From Solanum dulcamara (taxonomy: Eukaryota; Streptophyta; Magnoliopsida; Solanales; Solanaceae), in assembly GCF_947179165.1 (NCBI RefSeq), contig NC_077241.1, positions 31,863,246 through 31,927,245 of the forward strand: a stretch of 64,000 bases of DNA, in the 5' to 3' direction. The notes under the pieces were generated by a model. That model searched no databases, had not been told where the DNA came from, and saw only the letters and a list, made by a program, of their open reading frames with translations. Below, one piece after another: positions 46,593 to 57,791 of the stretch. Every line of letters starts with the position of its first letter. The stretch's first letter is position 1. The position numbers and the translations under genes were made by a program.

Positions 46593-46614
46593 TATCAAAG
46601 TACGGGGTGTAACA

Positions 46615-46769
46615 CTTGGCCTCTAGAGCTCATGCTTCACCTATTGATATATCAAGCACCTTTCCATAAATGCTGCAACATCTCTCTTTACTTCTCACCA
46701 CCAGTAGTGTTTCCTCAGATAATGATATATCTTCAATATACCTAGATAAATAGATTATCTATAACACTG
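46615..46769 (-). pseudogene. Integrase N-terminal remnant of element G
   Basis: The minus strand reads a degraded integrase zinc-binding tail ('VKHELQRP', the usual 'C..QVKAEHQRPGG'). It joins 35430 across insertion H to continue 'GGLI...LPILMWKWD'. The first five bases are H's duplication. Confidence 0.6.
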
Positions 46770-47226
46770 AGACTACTCTAAAATCAACCAAGTTAGGTCT
46801 CTAGCTCTAGGAACAATAATGCGACCGTCAATCCTAATAACACCATCTGAATTTAAGAGGCCTTCCTAGTTTCGCCACTAAGTACCCTATCTTGAATCAT
46901 CGTTAAACTTGAGTTCTCAAACTCCTATGCCCAAAATTTTCTCTATCAATGAATAACTAGCATCCACACAAGAAAGACGGCTGTCGGGCTCAGAAAGACC
47001 AAGTCAACCATCCAGTTTTATAAGGATTGAATGTACGAAGCCAAAGGTCGCTACTCTACTTCCAACAAAGCCAAACTCCCCATACTCACCAACTTCTTAT
47101 TCAAGGCATTTTCTATAATATTTTCCGAACTCGCGTTCTAGAGGATTGTCACATCATAGTCCTTCAATAACTATCCACCTATGTTATCTCAAATTAAGTT
47201 CCATTTGGATAAAAATGTAATGATAA

Positions 47227-47520
47227 CTACAATGATCGATGAATACCTAAAAAAACTCCATACAGGTAATGCCTCAAAATCTTTAATGCAAATACTACAA
47301 CCATCAACTTTAAGTCACGAGTGAGGTTGTTCTTCTTGTGAATATTTAGCTGCCTAGAAGTATATTCAATAACTCTTCCCTGGTACATCAATAGACAACC
47401 CAAACTAACACCAAAAACATAATAATAGATCGTAAAATAATGGCCCTTAATAGGAAGAGTCAAAATTGGAGTTAAAGTCAACAAGGTCTTGAGCTTTAGA
47501 AAGCTCACCTCACACACATC
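47227..47520 (-). pseudogene. RNase H remnant of element G (copy 1)
   Basis: The open piece contains 'LKTLLTLTPILTLP', 'GRVIEYTSRQLNIHKKN' and 'VVVFALKILRHYLYG', typical gypsy RNase H. The first catalytic aspartate (family 'YCDAS') is lost ('YYVFG'). The identical piece is at 49289-49582. Confidence 0.8.
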
Positions 47521-48294
47521 AAACCACTAAAAAGGGATATTATTATGAGTCAATCTAGTCAAAGGTGCCACAATTGAAGAAAATCCTTCCACTAACCATT
47601 TGTAGTAACCTTCCAACCTGACAAAACTATAAACCTTGGTTGGAGATGTAGGGCTAGCCCAATCATAAGCTACCTCAATCTTCATCGGTTTCACCAAAAT
47701 ACTATCCTTTTACACTACATACCCCAAGAATGTCACAAACTCAAGCCAAAATAGACACTTTGAAAATTTTCCATATAACTGTTGATCGTGCAAGGTCTAA
47801 CGCACAATTTTCAAATATTGCTCATGTTGCTCCCTACTCCCAGAGTAGACTACAATTTCATTGATGAACACTATCACAAAGAAGTCCAAGTAGGACCTAA
47901 AAACATGATTCCTCAACTCCATGAACATTTTTGGGTCATAGGTCAATCCAAAATACATGAGTAGGGACTCATAGTGGTCGTATCAAGTCCTAAAATTAGC
48001 CTCTTGGGATGTCCACTGCCATAATCCTCAACTGGTGGTAGTCCAATCTCAAGTCTATCTTAGATAATACCACTTCACTATGAAGCTATTCAAATGTACC
48101 CTAATACGTGGCACATGATACTTCTTATTGATGGTAACCTTGTTCAGCTGCCTGTAATTAATACACATACAGAAGGTACCATCCTTCCTATTAATAAAAA
48201 AAACAATAGCACCCCACGGACATACTCTAGGACTGATAAACCCCTTATAAGAGGTCTTAGTGCTACCCCCTAAGCTCTCTTAACTCAGGTGGTA
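47520..48294 (-). pseudogene. Reverse transcriptase remnant of element G (copy 1), catalytic motif FINE
   Basis: Minus-strand text includes 'FVIVFINEIVVYSGS' at about 47840-47880. The family's FIDD reads F-I-N-E (codons 47857-47868), so both catalytic aspartates are replaced. Around it are 'QLYGKFSKC.FWLE' and 'EGFSSIVAPLTRLT', the thumb/connection region. Stops are frequent. Confidence 0.75.
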
Positions 48295-48849
48295 CTATTT
48301 GATATGGCTAAATAGAAATTGGTTGCATTGCAGGCTCAACATAAATACTGAAGTAAATGTCATAGTTACATGAAAAACCAGGTAGATTGGTAGAAAATTC
48401 ATCAGAAACTCTCTAACCATCAAAATTGTCTCAAGGGAAGGAGTGTTGGTGCCAATATCATGAATATAGGCCAGATAAGCTAGACATATCTTTCCTACAA
48501 ACTTTTGTGCCCTTAAGAATGATATCATATCTCTCGGCATATTGCTATTTATGCTCTTCCACACAATTGGAGGGCTACCAAGCATACATAAAATAACAGT
48601 GTTCAAAAAGTAATCCAAGACCATATGGTAACTAGATAGTTAATCCATGCCTAAAATCATTTCAAAATCTACCATATCAAATATAATCAAGTCTTTCCAA
48701 ATATCATACCCATCAACTAGGCCACATATCAAAACCATATAGATCATCAATGTCACAACTAAATAAAATTTAAGAAATATAAGGTCAACTAGATTATAAT
48801 ACAGTTGAGCTATGCAATGAAAAGTAGACAAAGACTCCTCTAAAATCAA
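48295..48849 (-). pseudogene. Protease and protease-RT linker remnant of element G (copy 1)
   Basis: Two open pieces (48295-48624, 48640-48849) read 'LICGLVDGYDIWKDLIIFDMVDFEMILGMD' then 'CLAYLAYIHDIGTNTPSLETILMVREF', matching the end of gypsy protease ('FDVILGMDWL') and the linker before RT. The part of protease holding the active site is outside the duplicated unit. Confidence 0.7.
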
Positions 48850-50893
48850 CCAAGTTAGGTCTCTAGCTCTAGGAACAATAATGCGACCATCAATCCTAAT
48901 AACACCATCTGAATTTAAGAGGCCTTCCTAGTCTCGCCACTAAGTACCCTATCTTGAATCATCCTTAAACTTGAGTTCTCAAACTACTATGCCCAAAATT
49001 TTCTCTATCAATGAATAACTAGCATCCACACAAGAAAGACGCTTGTCGGGCTCAGAAAGACCAAGTCAACCATCCAGTTTTATAAGGATTGAATGTACGA
49101 AGCCAAAGGTCGCTACTTTACTTCCAACAAAGCCAAACTCCCCATACTCACCAACTTCTTATTCAAGGCATTTTCTATAATATTTTCCCTACTCGTGTTC
49201 TAGAGGATTGTCACATCATAGTCCTTCAATAACTATCCACCTATGTTATCTCAAATTAAGTTCCATTTGGATAAAAATGTAATGATAACTACAATGATCG
49301 ATGAATACCTAAAAAAACTCCATACAGGTAATGCCTCAAAATCTTTAATGCAAATACTACAACCATCAACTTTAAGTCACGAGTGAGGTTGTTCTTCTTG
49401 TGAATATTTAGCTGCCTAGAAGTATATTCAATAACTCTTCCCTGGTACATCAATAGACAACCCAAACTAACACCAAAAACATAATAATAGATCGTAAAAT
49501 AATGGCCCTTAATAGGAAGAGTCAAAATTGGAGTTAAAGTCAACAAGGTCTTGAGCTTTAGAAAGCTCACCTCACACACATCAAACCACTAAAAAGGGAT
49601 ATTCTTATGAGTCAATCTAGTCAAAGGTGCCACAATTGAAGAAAATCCTTCCACTAACCATTTGTAGTAACCTTCCAACCTGACAAAACTATAAACCTTG
49701 GTTGGAGATGTAGGGCTAGCCCAATCATAAGCTACCTCAATCTTTATCGGTTTCACCAAAATACTATCCTTTTACACTACATACCCCAAGAATTCCACAA
49801 ACTCAAACCAAAATAGACACTTTGAAAATTTTCCATATAACTGTTGATCGTGCAAGGTCTAACGCACAATTTTCAAATATTTCTCATGTTGCTCCCTACT
49901 CCCAGAGTAGACTACAATTTCATTGATGAACACTATCACAAAGAAGTCCAAGTAGGACCTAAAAACATGATTCCTAAACTCCATGAACTTTTTTGGGGCA
50001 TTGGTCAATCCAAAATACATGAGTAGGGACTCATAGTGGTCGTATCAAGTCCTAAAATTAGCCTCTTGGGGTGTCCACTACCATAATCCTCAACTGGTGG
50101 TAGTCCAATCTCAAGTCTATCTTAGATAATACCACTTCACTATGAAGCTATTCAAATGTACCCTAATACGTGGCACATGATACTTCTTATTGATGGTAAC
50201 CTTGTTCAGCTGCCTGTAATTAATACACATACAGAAGGTACCATCCTTCCTATTTACAAAAAAAATAATAGCACCCCACGGACATACTCTAGGACTGATA
50301 AACCCCTTACAAGAGGTCTTAGTGCTACCCCCTAAGCTCTCTTAACTCAGGTGGTACTATTTGATATGGCTAAATAGAAATTGGTTGCGTTGCAGGCTCA
50401 ACATAAATACTGAAGTAAATGTCATAGTTACATGAAAAACCAGGTAGATTGGTAGAAAATTCATCAGAAACTCTCTAACCATCAAAATTGTCTCAAGGGA
50501 AGGAGTGTTGGTGCCAATATCATGAATATAGGCCAGATAAGCTAGACATCTCTTTCCTACAAACTTTTGTGCCCTTAAGAATGATATCATACCTCTCGGC
50601 ATATTGCTATTTATGCTCTTCCACACAATTGGAGGGCTACCAAGCATACATAAGATAACAGTGTTCAAAAAGTAATCCAAGATCGTATGCTAACTAGATA
50701 GTTAATCCATGCCTAAAATCATTTGAAAGTCTACCATATCAAATATAATCAAGTCTTTCCAAATATCATACCCGTCAACTAGGCCACATATCAAAACCAT
50801 ATAGATCATCAATGTCACAACTAAATAAAATTTAAGAAATATAAGGTCAACTAGATTATAATACAGTTGAGCTATGCAATGAAAAGTAGACAA
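48832..50893 (-). repeat. Tandem duplication in element G, copy 2
   Basis: This is the upstream copy in the sense of the element. It is continuous at its high-coordinate end with a few more bases of open frame (to 50926), so it is likely the original and copy 1 the duplicate, or the two arose by unequal exchange. Confidence 0.9.
49289..50350 (-). pseudogene. RT and RNase H remnant of element G (copy 2)
   Basis: It has the same domains and lesions as copy 1: RNase H open piece 49289-49579 and the FINE motif at 49919-49930. Sharing of the active-site losses shows they predate the duplication. Confidence 0.75.
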
Positions 50894-50926
50894 AGCCATA
50901 AAATCAAATTGAACTAAATTGTACAT
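50357..50926 (-). pseudogene. Protease and linker remnant of element G (copy 2)
   Basis: Open pieces 50357-50680 and 50702-50926 correspond to those of copy 1. The second extends slightly past the duplicated unit. No recognisable gag lies upstream; LTR-like sequence follows almost immediately, so gag was lost. Confidence 0.65.
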
Positions 50927-51568
50927 ACATATCCAATAAAGCCTCTATGGAGTAAAAAACTTAATGCAAAATATAGGGCCATGACCTACACATACAAAAC
51001 ATCAAAGCACAATAATACCAAACTAGAACATGGCTCTTGAAAGAAAGGATCATTCTAACTCTCAGCTGAAGTCTGACACCTACTGCAACAGACGATTGGA
51101 GTCTTTACCTGCACCTGAAGCATGAAGGTAGTGTCCCCAAGCGAAAGGACATCAGTGTGCATAACATGTACTAGTATGTAAGGTTGAAACTTTATAGGAA
51201 AGGGTTGTGATGGAATACACTATTGTGGTATCCGAAACAACAGATTCCCTTACTATATTATAATACCTTGCTCCTTCAATTTTGCGGGCTTATTAGCTAA
51301 ATAACAATTGACACATAAAATAGGCCGTATAAACATAAGTATATCAATTATATTGAACTAGAGTTGGTGATATAAACAATCTATCACTCTGGGAGCTGAA
51401 ATCTGATAAGAAATTAAATTTTCTATGTGAATAACACCAAGTAAACACATATACAAATCATACTATCCTACTGATTAACTATAAGATAATTTGGTCATAA
51501 TAATGACCTTGCCCAACCAAGATGCCCATCTTAGTGATCTAATAACTAAATAAACATATGCCCATTAG
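50897..51568 (-). repeat. LTR 3'-part-like sequence, minus strand
   Basis: In reverse it reads 'acatactagtacatgtt', a C/G stem and 'cttcatgcttcaggtgcagg', the same landmark order (tail region of an LTR) as the hairpin block in the other LTRs. It may be the remains of G's own 5' LTR. No edges could be set. Confidence 0.45.
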
Positions 51569-53545
51569 TGTCATGCCCTGAGTCTACACCTTAGGTGTGG
51601 CTAACACTTGGAAACCATTATTGATTATCAAGTAAACTCTTGTCCTGGCTAAATCACTAAGAGGAAGACTTACTTATGAAAAGCATACTCATATAGGCAT
51701 AATAAGTGAACATAAACTTAATAAACTACGTATGAAACTCAAAGATTCAACAGATATACGAGACATAACTCCATCTTTTCAAAACATACCCAATGAATAA
51801 ACTAAATAAACTCAACTCTGTCTGACTAGTCTTTAAAACCTCTAAAATAATAAATAAATGACAAGGTAAAGACTCAAGATCTCCTCCAAATGCAAAGAGG
51901 TCACACAAAAGCTAGGTAGAGAAGTTTATCTTCAACAATGCGTCTATTGAGGATCTCTATCATTTGTGTTTGCATAATAAAATGATGCAGTGCCAAATGA
52001 TGTCAGTAAATAGAATATACGATATGTAAGATAGCTGAAAAAACATACTAATACTTAAATCTACCCAACGCTGAAATAACTCAACTCAACAAAGCGTACA
52101 ATATATGTAAAAGAATTCATTAGATGATATAAATAAGTAAATGCAACTCAGTATGTGAAATAATAATACTTTACACTTATGGAGTTTATCTAATCAACAA
52201 CCATCACATATTAGCTACCTGATGATATAATGAATAATTATCGTTGCCACAGTCATATAATACCTTGCTAAGGTAAGGGACACAAATCATCTCTAAATCC
52301 AATAAAAATTCCTCTTTTGGTACTATGAGGAGCCAGCCAAATGAATGGTATGATCTTATCCTAAGCTGGCTACGTAGTTTGTAGGATTTAAATTAATCTA
52401 TACTCTTACCCAAATTGGAGCTCATTAATACTACCAAAATATATTTGCTATGTTCATATCTTAAGTGAATATATTTACTCAATTAACTCATTTAGTCTCT
52501 TTTGAACTTAGCTTAAACTCAATTCTTCTCTTTAATATAGGTAAGTTCTCAAATATATAAATGCATTTAAAAGCATTATGCGACTTGTCAACTTATTTTC
52601 AAAAATAGATTTTTAAAAATTGTAACACTCATGATCAAAATAATAATTAAGGGACTTCTCAACTCAACTCATGCTCAAAATGATAATTAAGAGACTTCTC
52701 AAACTCAACTCGTGCTCGTACTCCTTAATTAAATAATGGAAATAATTATTCTTTAACTCAAAATAGTGCATAAAATAATTAATGTAAAACTCAACTAGGT
52801 TTTATGTGAATGCAAACGTGAATCCAAAATCTGGAGAACTCAACTCATCAAGTATAATCAAATATATACTAGAAAAGAACTCAATAAGAAAATATATAGA
52901 TATCTCAAGAATTCACATAATTGAAATTGAAACTCGAACTCAAAAACTATAATTTGTTGATTGAAGATTTAGGGCACGAGGATGAACTTATTCCGATGTT
53001 ATGATAGCCTTACATACCTGAAATAAATATTATCTAAGAAAAATTCGAAGTTGTTGCTTGAAATTATTAAACTGAGCTCTTCTCCTTCTCTCCTATTCTT
53101 TCTCACAAAAACATTCCAACTGTTAATGAGAGAAAAAAAACCATTGGTTACTGATAAGGGGCTAACTTTTATCCCAAGATGACTTGGGTTAACTTTCGGA
53201 AAGGTTGAAAAAGACTAGAATGCCCTAACTTAAAATTGTCTCTGGGCCGCTATGGACTCCTTCCTTCTCATACAAACTAGGTCCTATTTTTGACCTCACT
53301 GGAATTTGGACAAGTGGGTCTTTGACAAACCTCCATGGGTCATAGGGGAATAATCATAGTCCACAACTAGGAAATGGGCTTGGTGTCTATGGACCCCTTC
53401 TATAGCTCATACCAACTTCTAAGAGTTGTAAGACCCACTCGTAGGAACTTTTGCATGTTCTAGTAGCTATTGTAAAGTGACACCTAGTTCTACGATCTGC
53501 TCTACGGATCATAAGAATTTTGAAAGCTCGTAACTCTTCTAATAG
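51569..53545 (-). repeat. LTR-like sequence, minus strand, ending GGGCATGACA
   Basis: On the minus strand the text runs from about 53545 to a clean terminus at 51569 (plus strand TGTCATGCCCTG). Within it are a leader-like 'ttcaggtatgtaagg' and an 'actgacatcatttgg..ctgcatcattt' landmark common in such LTRs. No primer site follows the terminus and no target duplication was found, so it is either a truncated LTR or a solo LTR with a lost edge. No gene is seen. Confidence 0.5.
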
Positions 53546-53815
53546 GAACTGATTTGAATCTCTAGAGCTATTTTATATAACAAAATAGAAATAGGGTGAG
53601 TATCAGAAAGAACATCTATTCCTATGTCTATCTCCATATCATTAGAGACTCTTGGTAAATCCTTAGAAAAGACTTGAGGAAACTCACTTTCAACTAGAAC
53701 TGGCTGAATGGATGGTGTCTCCACACTATCATCTCTAACTCAGACAATGTTGGAAACATACCCCTTAGAGAGTAACTTTTTTGCCTTTTGGTATTAAGTG
53801 AATCGACCCCTTAGG
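53546..53815 (-). pseudogene. Protease-RT linker remnant of element I (right of break)
   Basis: The open piece (to 53724) reads 'TPSIQPVLVESEFPQVFSKDLPRV' and 'DIGIDVLSDTHPISILLYKIA', the conserved stretch just before gypsy RT ('FPDVFPDDLPG...IDFGIDLVPGTQPISIPPYRMA'). It breaks off near 53546 against LTR-like sequence. The upstream part of the gene is at 61713-62230, beyond insertion F. Confidence 0.75.
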
Positions 53816-53820
53816 TAAAG
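53816..53820. repeat. Target-site duplication of element F (left), TAAAG
   Basis: Repeated perfectly at 61713-61717. Confidence 0.9.
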
Positions 53821-56030
53821 TGTAAGACCCCTGGAATTGGCATCTTAGAATGAAGGAGAAATCCTCAAAATTTTGTACTGCTTTTGAGTTTATGAGTCAC
53901 TGTATCAATCATAGAGAATTTTATGACTCGTAAAGAGTAAGTTATAGAGTGACCCTGATAACTTACTTGGGACCAAGTCCAGGAAAGCTCATACGAGTTA
54001 AGCTTAGGACCTATAATCCCCTAGATGACTCATAGACACCACTCGTAGGAAGACTTTAGAGGCTAAGTTTCAGAAGTTCCTTAGTGTCAAGTCTACGACT
54101 TGATAGGAAAACCCGTAGAAGTTGTTATGGGTCATAGAAACAACTCGTAACAATAGTTTAGAGGCCCTCAAATTTATAGCTTTTTGGAATGGCAGGATGA
54201 ATCATGCCTATAACTCATAGACGAGTTGACGAGTCATAATAACGAATTATTTGAAATTTCAAAGACTCAAATTTAAGCCTTTTTCTTTGACATGTAGGAT
54301 GAGTCATATTGATGAATCGTCATTGCTTCTACGACTTGTAGAGTCAATCTGTAGGGTTAAAATTTTAGTTTTAATAAAAGGAAATTATGTCATTTCCCAG
54401 GTTTTGTTCAATCAACATAGAAACAATTATGGCCACGTACAACCCTATATCTACCCAATTATTTCAAAATTTCCCTTTTTCTAAATCACTCCCCCAAATT
54501 CTCTAAGGCAAGAACAAAGTCTCTCAAGGTTTCTTCTCCAAGCTACAAGCTAGGTTTTCAGATTTCTTCAAGGTTTCTTCTTCAATTTTTAGTGAATTCA
54601 ATCAAAGTTGGGGCGGGATTGATCTGTGGGTTCCTTTCACCCTAGGATTCCCAAATGTTTCTCAAGTTTTCCTTCAATTTAAAATAGATTATGAACTATC
54701 TTTTTGATGAATTGCATTGGCCTTATTTAATTCAGTTTTTAATTGTCATCAATGATTATTCTAAGCATGTGTCTATATGAATTACATAATTTTAAGTTGA
54801 ATTTGAATGCCCATGCATAAAGTTATTTCCAAGTTATGATTATAAAGTTAAAGAAGATTTTCATGAGTTGACTATGAGTTTAATGATTTAGAATGAAAGT
54901 TCTATGATTTAAAAATTGAGATTATGATTTTAAGATGAAGTTATGATGATGATCAAAATTATGATCAAAGAAGATATTATGGGGCAATAAGTCCAATTCC
55001 CACACAATCATGTTAAAGTTAGTGATAAGTACAATTCTCACCAAAGTTATGGATTCTTATGAATTACTAAAGTTAATAAGTTATTCTTAATATATTTTAT
55101 AAAAATGGATTGATAGGTAGTTGATATCTTTCCCTATTATGGTATGATCATGTTTTATGAGTTCCCGTTGGGATATTGACTAAGCACCGAGAGGACTTCT
55201 AGATGGGGTTCGGTCCGATAACACATTTTGTAACCTATGGGAATCGTAGTGGCAACCTAAAGTCCCAAAATAAATTGCCCACATAGGATTGAATTCATGG
55301 CCTAGATAGTGAAACCACATCTAGCATAGTTGAGTTGAGTTGAGATTAGTACCATAATGGAGTACACCTTGGAAAGGTAGCCTTCCCTTCTCGATGAGGG
55401 TACCCTCTGATTCCATATAATAGTTTGCACGGTCTTAGATGTCAGTTAAAGGTCTTATCCCACACAAGTTTAATGTCAAGTTATTAGTTTTATAATAAAG
55501 TTTTATGATATGAATTTACCATGAGTTTCGTATGTTTCAAATACTTTTAAGCCATACTCATGTTCATCATGATTAGTCTGCATCTTAGGGCATAGTGTTC
55601 ATGTTCCTATCACTTGTTTGTGCATATCTCACATACTTAGTGCCTTTTATGTAGTTATATATATTTTAACTACATTATTTCATAATGTAGGGGCGGACGA
55701 CACTCACCACCATCATCTTCATGGCTAGAGTTTTCTTTAGATTTCAAAGAGTTGGTGAGTCCTCATTCTATCTAGGAAATGACTTTCATTCTCATTGTTT
55801 ACATGAATTTTCTTTACTTTTTTTCGGGTAAGCTAGGAGATTTTCCTCTGTTCCCATAAAATACTAGAGTAGAGGTATGTTTAGATGTGATTTGTTATAG
55901 TTTGGATAGACATCTATTGTGGTTCCATTAGACCCTTTCCCTATAATTGTTAATTCTATTGGTACATTATGTTTCTTTACCTAATGTATGTGATTTATGC
56001 TAAGATGGCTTGGTTGAGGTCCCTCACATC
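53821..56030 (+). repeat. 5' LTR of element F, 3' end deleted
   Basis: It starts TGTAAGACCC. The U3 is rich in GACTCGTA-type and TGAGTCAT motifs (53880-54350). Text matches the 3' LTR until 'cctcacatc' at 56030, where the last 40-odd bases (ending GGGTCATGACA in the 3' copy) are gone and protease-region coding sequence begins. No primer site remains. Confidence 0.82.
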
Positions 56031-56400
56031 TCCCTTGAAGGCAATAGGTGGAGAAGACTCACATGTTGTTGCTAGTATGTTCCGGGTCTTTCACTATGAT
56101 ATTTATGCCTTACTTGATCCAAGTGAAAAATTATCTTTTGTTCTCCCTTATATGGCCATGAGATTCAATGCCAGTCCTGAAATATTATTAGAGCCTTTTT
56201 CTGTATATACTCCTGTAGGTGAGTTAGTTGTGGCTAAAAAGTCTATGAAAGTTGTCCTGTTTAGGTTTTTCATAAAGTTACTCTATATGGTGTAGTTGAG
56301 CTTGAGATGATCGATTTTGACATTATCATGGATGTGGATTTTCTATATGTATGTTTTGCTTTTATTGATTGTAGGACCTGAGTGGCTAAGTTCTAATTTC
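56031..56400 (+). pseudogene. Aspartic protease remnant of element F
   Basis: The open piece 55969-56295 contains 'FRVFHYDIYALLDPSEKLSFVLPYMAMRF' and 'LLEPFSVYTPVGE...VAKK', matching Tekay-type protease; the active-site D-P-G reads D-P-S. A frameshift near 56260 then leads to '.ELEMIDFDIIMDVDFLY' (family 'MLDFDVILGMDWL'). The first third of the open frame, up to about 56030, is LTR sequence and not part of the gene. Confidence 0.75.
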
Positions 56401-56496
56401 ATTGTGAACCAGTCGTGGAGTGAAAGGGTAGTAATTCCATGTTCAAAGGTCAATTCATTTCTTGCCTTAAAGCTTGGAAAATAATTTCTAAGGGTT

Positions 56497-57294
56497 GTGA
56501 GGGTTAGGGATGAAATTTCTGAAACCCCTATTCTAGAGTCGGTCCCCCTTGTTAATGAGTTTTTGGATATATTTCCAAATGATTTACCCTTTGTCCCCCC
56601 CAAAAGGGAGATTAATTTTGGTATAGACCTTGTTCCGGGTACTCAACCCATTACTTTCCTCCTTACCGAATGGCCCCGACGGAATTAAAGGAGCTAAAGG
56701 ATCAATTAAAAGATGATAGACAAAGTTTTCATTAGACTAAGTATATCCCCATGGCGTACTCCTATTTTATTTGTTATAAAAAAAAGATGGCTCATTACGT
56801 GTGTGCATCAACTACTGATAATTAAACAAAGTGACTATCAAGAATAAATATCCAATTTCGAGGATAGGTTATTTGTTTGATTAGTTGCATAAGGAAAGCT
56901 ATTTCTCTAACATTGATCTTTGTTTCGGTTATCAACCATTGAGGGTGAGGGAATGTGACATTCCCAAAATGGCAATTTAAAAAAGTGATGGCTATTATGA
57001 GTCCCTAGTTATGTCGTTTAGTTTTACCAATGCCCCCAAAACATTCATCCTCTTGATGAATAGTGTGATCAAACAATATTTTGACATGTTTGTAATTATA
57101 TTGTGGCCGGTGAAGGGATTATGGTTGATCCTAAGAAAATAAAGGCACTGAAGAAATGGCCTAGACCATTGTCCCCTTTAGATATTAGAAGTTTCTTGGA
57201 CCTAGCCGGATACTATAGAAGGTTCTTTGAAGGTTTTTTGTTGATAAAATCACCTTTTAGTAAGTTGAGTCAAAAGAAGATGAAGTTTCAATAG
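56497..57294 (+). pseudogene. Reverse transcriptase remnant of element F, catalytic block deleted
   Basis: It begins 'VRDEISETPILESVPLVNEFLDIFPNDLP' and 'INFGIDLVPGTQPI', continues in broken frames through 'NHQ' and 'MSF.FTNAPK.F' (about 57010-57060) to 'VIKQYFDMFVII', and then jumps to 'GEGIMVDPKKIKALKKWPRP' (57103) and 'LDLAGYYRRFFEGF'. In relatives these are separated by the FIDD motif and about 55-60 residues; here that block is absent. Confidence 0.8.
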
Positions 57295-57755
57295 TTAGAA
57301 GTTTGTGACAAGAGTTTCCAAGAGTGTGAAGATCGATTCACTACCGCTTCAATTTTGACTCTACTAGAAGGATCCAATTATTTTGTTGTGTATTGTGATG
57401 CTTCAAGATTTTATCTTGGTTGTGTTTTCATGCAACATGGTAAAGTGATAGCTTATGCTTCAAGCCAACTTAAGGTGCATGAACAGAATTATCCAACTTA
57501 TGATTTGGAGATAGCGATGGCTGTGTTTACTTTGAAGATTTCGAGATATTATCTTTGTGGTATTCCTGTGGATGTGTTACCGACCATAAGAGTTTACAAT
57601 ACGTTTTTAAGAAAAATGACTCAAACCTTCAACAAAGGCAATGTCTTGAATTATTTAAAGAATATGATATGAGTGTGTTGTACCATCTAGGAAAAGAGAA
57701 CATAGTTGTTGATGCCCTTATTCGTCTATCTATGGATAGTGTTGAACAAATTTAA
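57295..57755 (+). pseudogene. RNase H remnant of element F
   Basis: The open pieces 57355-57672 and 57555-57755 overlap in different frames. They give '[45 protein letters not shown]', then '[15 protein letters not shown]' and 'LYHLGKENIVVDALIRLSM'. The first catalytic D (CDAS), E (DLE) and later D (TDH) positions are present. One frameshift near 57560 breaks it. Confidence 0.82.
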
Positions 57756-57791
57756 GTGGGCAAGAAATAATTTGTTAAGAATGTTCATAGA

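Larger units (their letters stand above)
35436..46614 (-). mobile_element. Solo LTR H, minus strand, carrying element D
   Basis: On its own strand it starts TGTTACACCCCGTACTTTG (at 46614) and ends GGGTCATGACA (at 35436). Element D sits 22-27 bp inside its 5' end. Without D the length is 3485 + 22 = 3507 bp, almost the same as S1 and B. No interior exists and integrase sequence lies on both sides, so it is a solo LTR. It contains a 40-bp minisatellite (36160-36470) and a double hairpin (35914-35952). Confidence 0.85.
46770..48831 (-). repeat. Tandem duplication in element G, copy 1
   Basis: The 2062-bp unit is repeated at 48832-50893 with the same order and the same indels. By eye about 35 substitutions separate the copies (under 2%), so this is a real, fairly recent duplication rather than a sequence error. 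The junction has only a 2-bp AG overlap between the ends, suggesting end-joining or template switching. Confidence 0.9.
34685..50893 (-). mobile_element. Element G: Ty3/gypsy retrotransposon, minus strand, split by H and D, pol duplicated
   Basis: Read from high to low: protease-RT-RNase H (50893 to 48832), the same block again (48831 to 46770), integrase N-terminal part to 46615, solo LTR H (itself split by D), then integrase core down to about 34685. The text matches Tekay/Del-type pol. Gag and both LTR ends are not clearly attached. Frames are broken throughout and catalytic residues are lost, so it is an old copy. Confidence 0.75.

Noticed and set aside
46770..50893. Assembly artefact as the explanation for the tandem 2.06 kb units
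   Set aside because: The units differ at about 35 scattered positions, which a simple duplication of reads would not produce.
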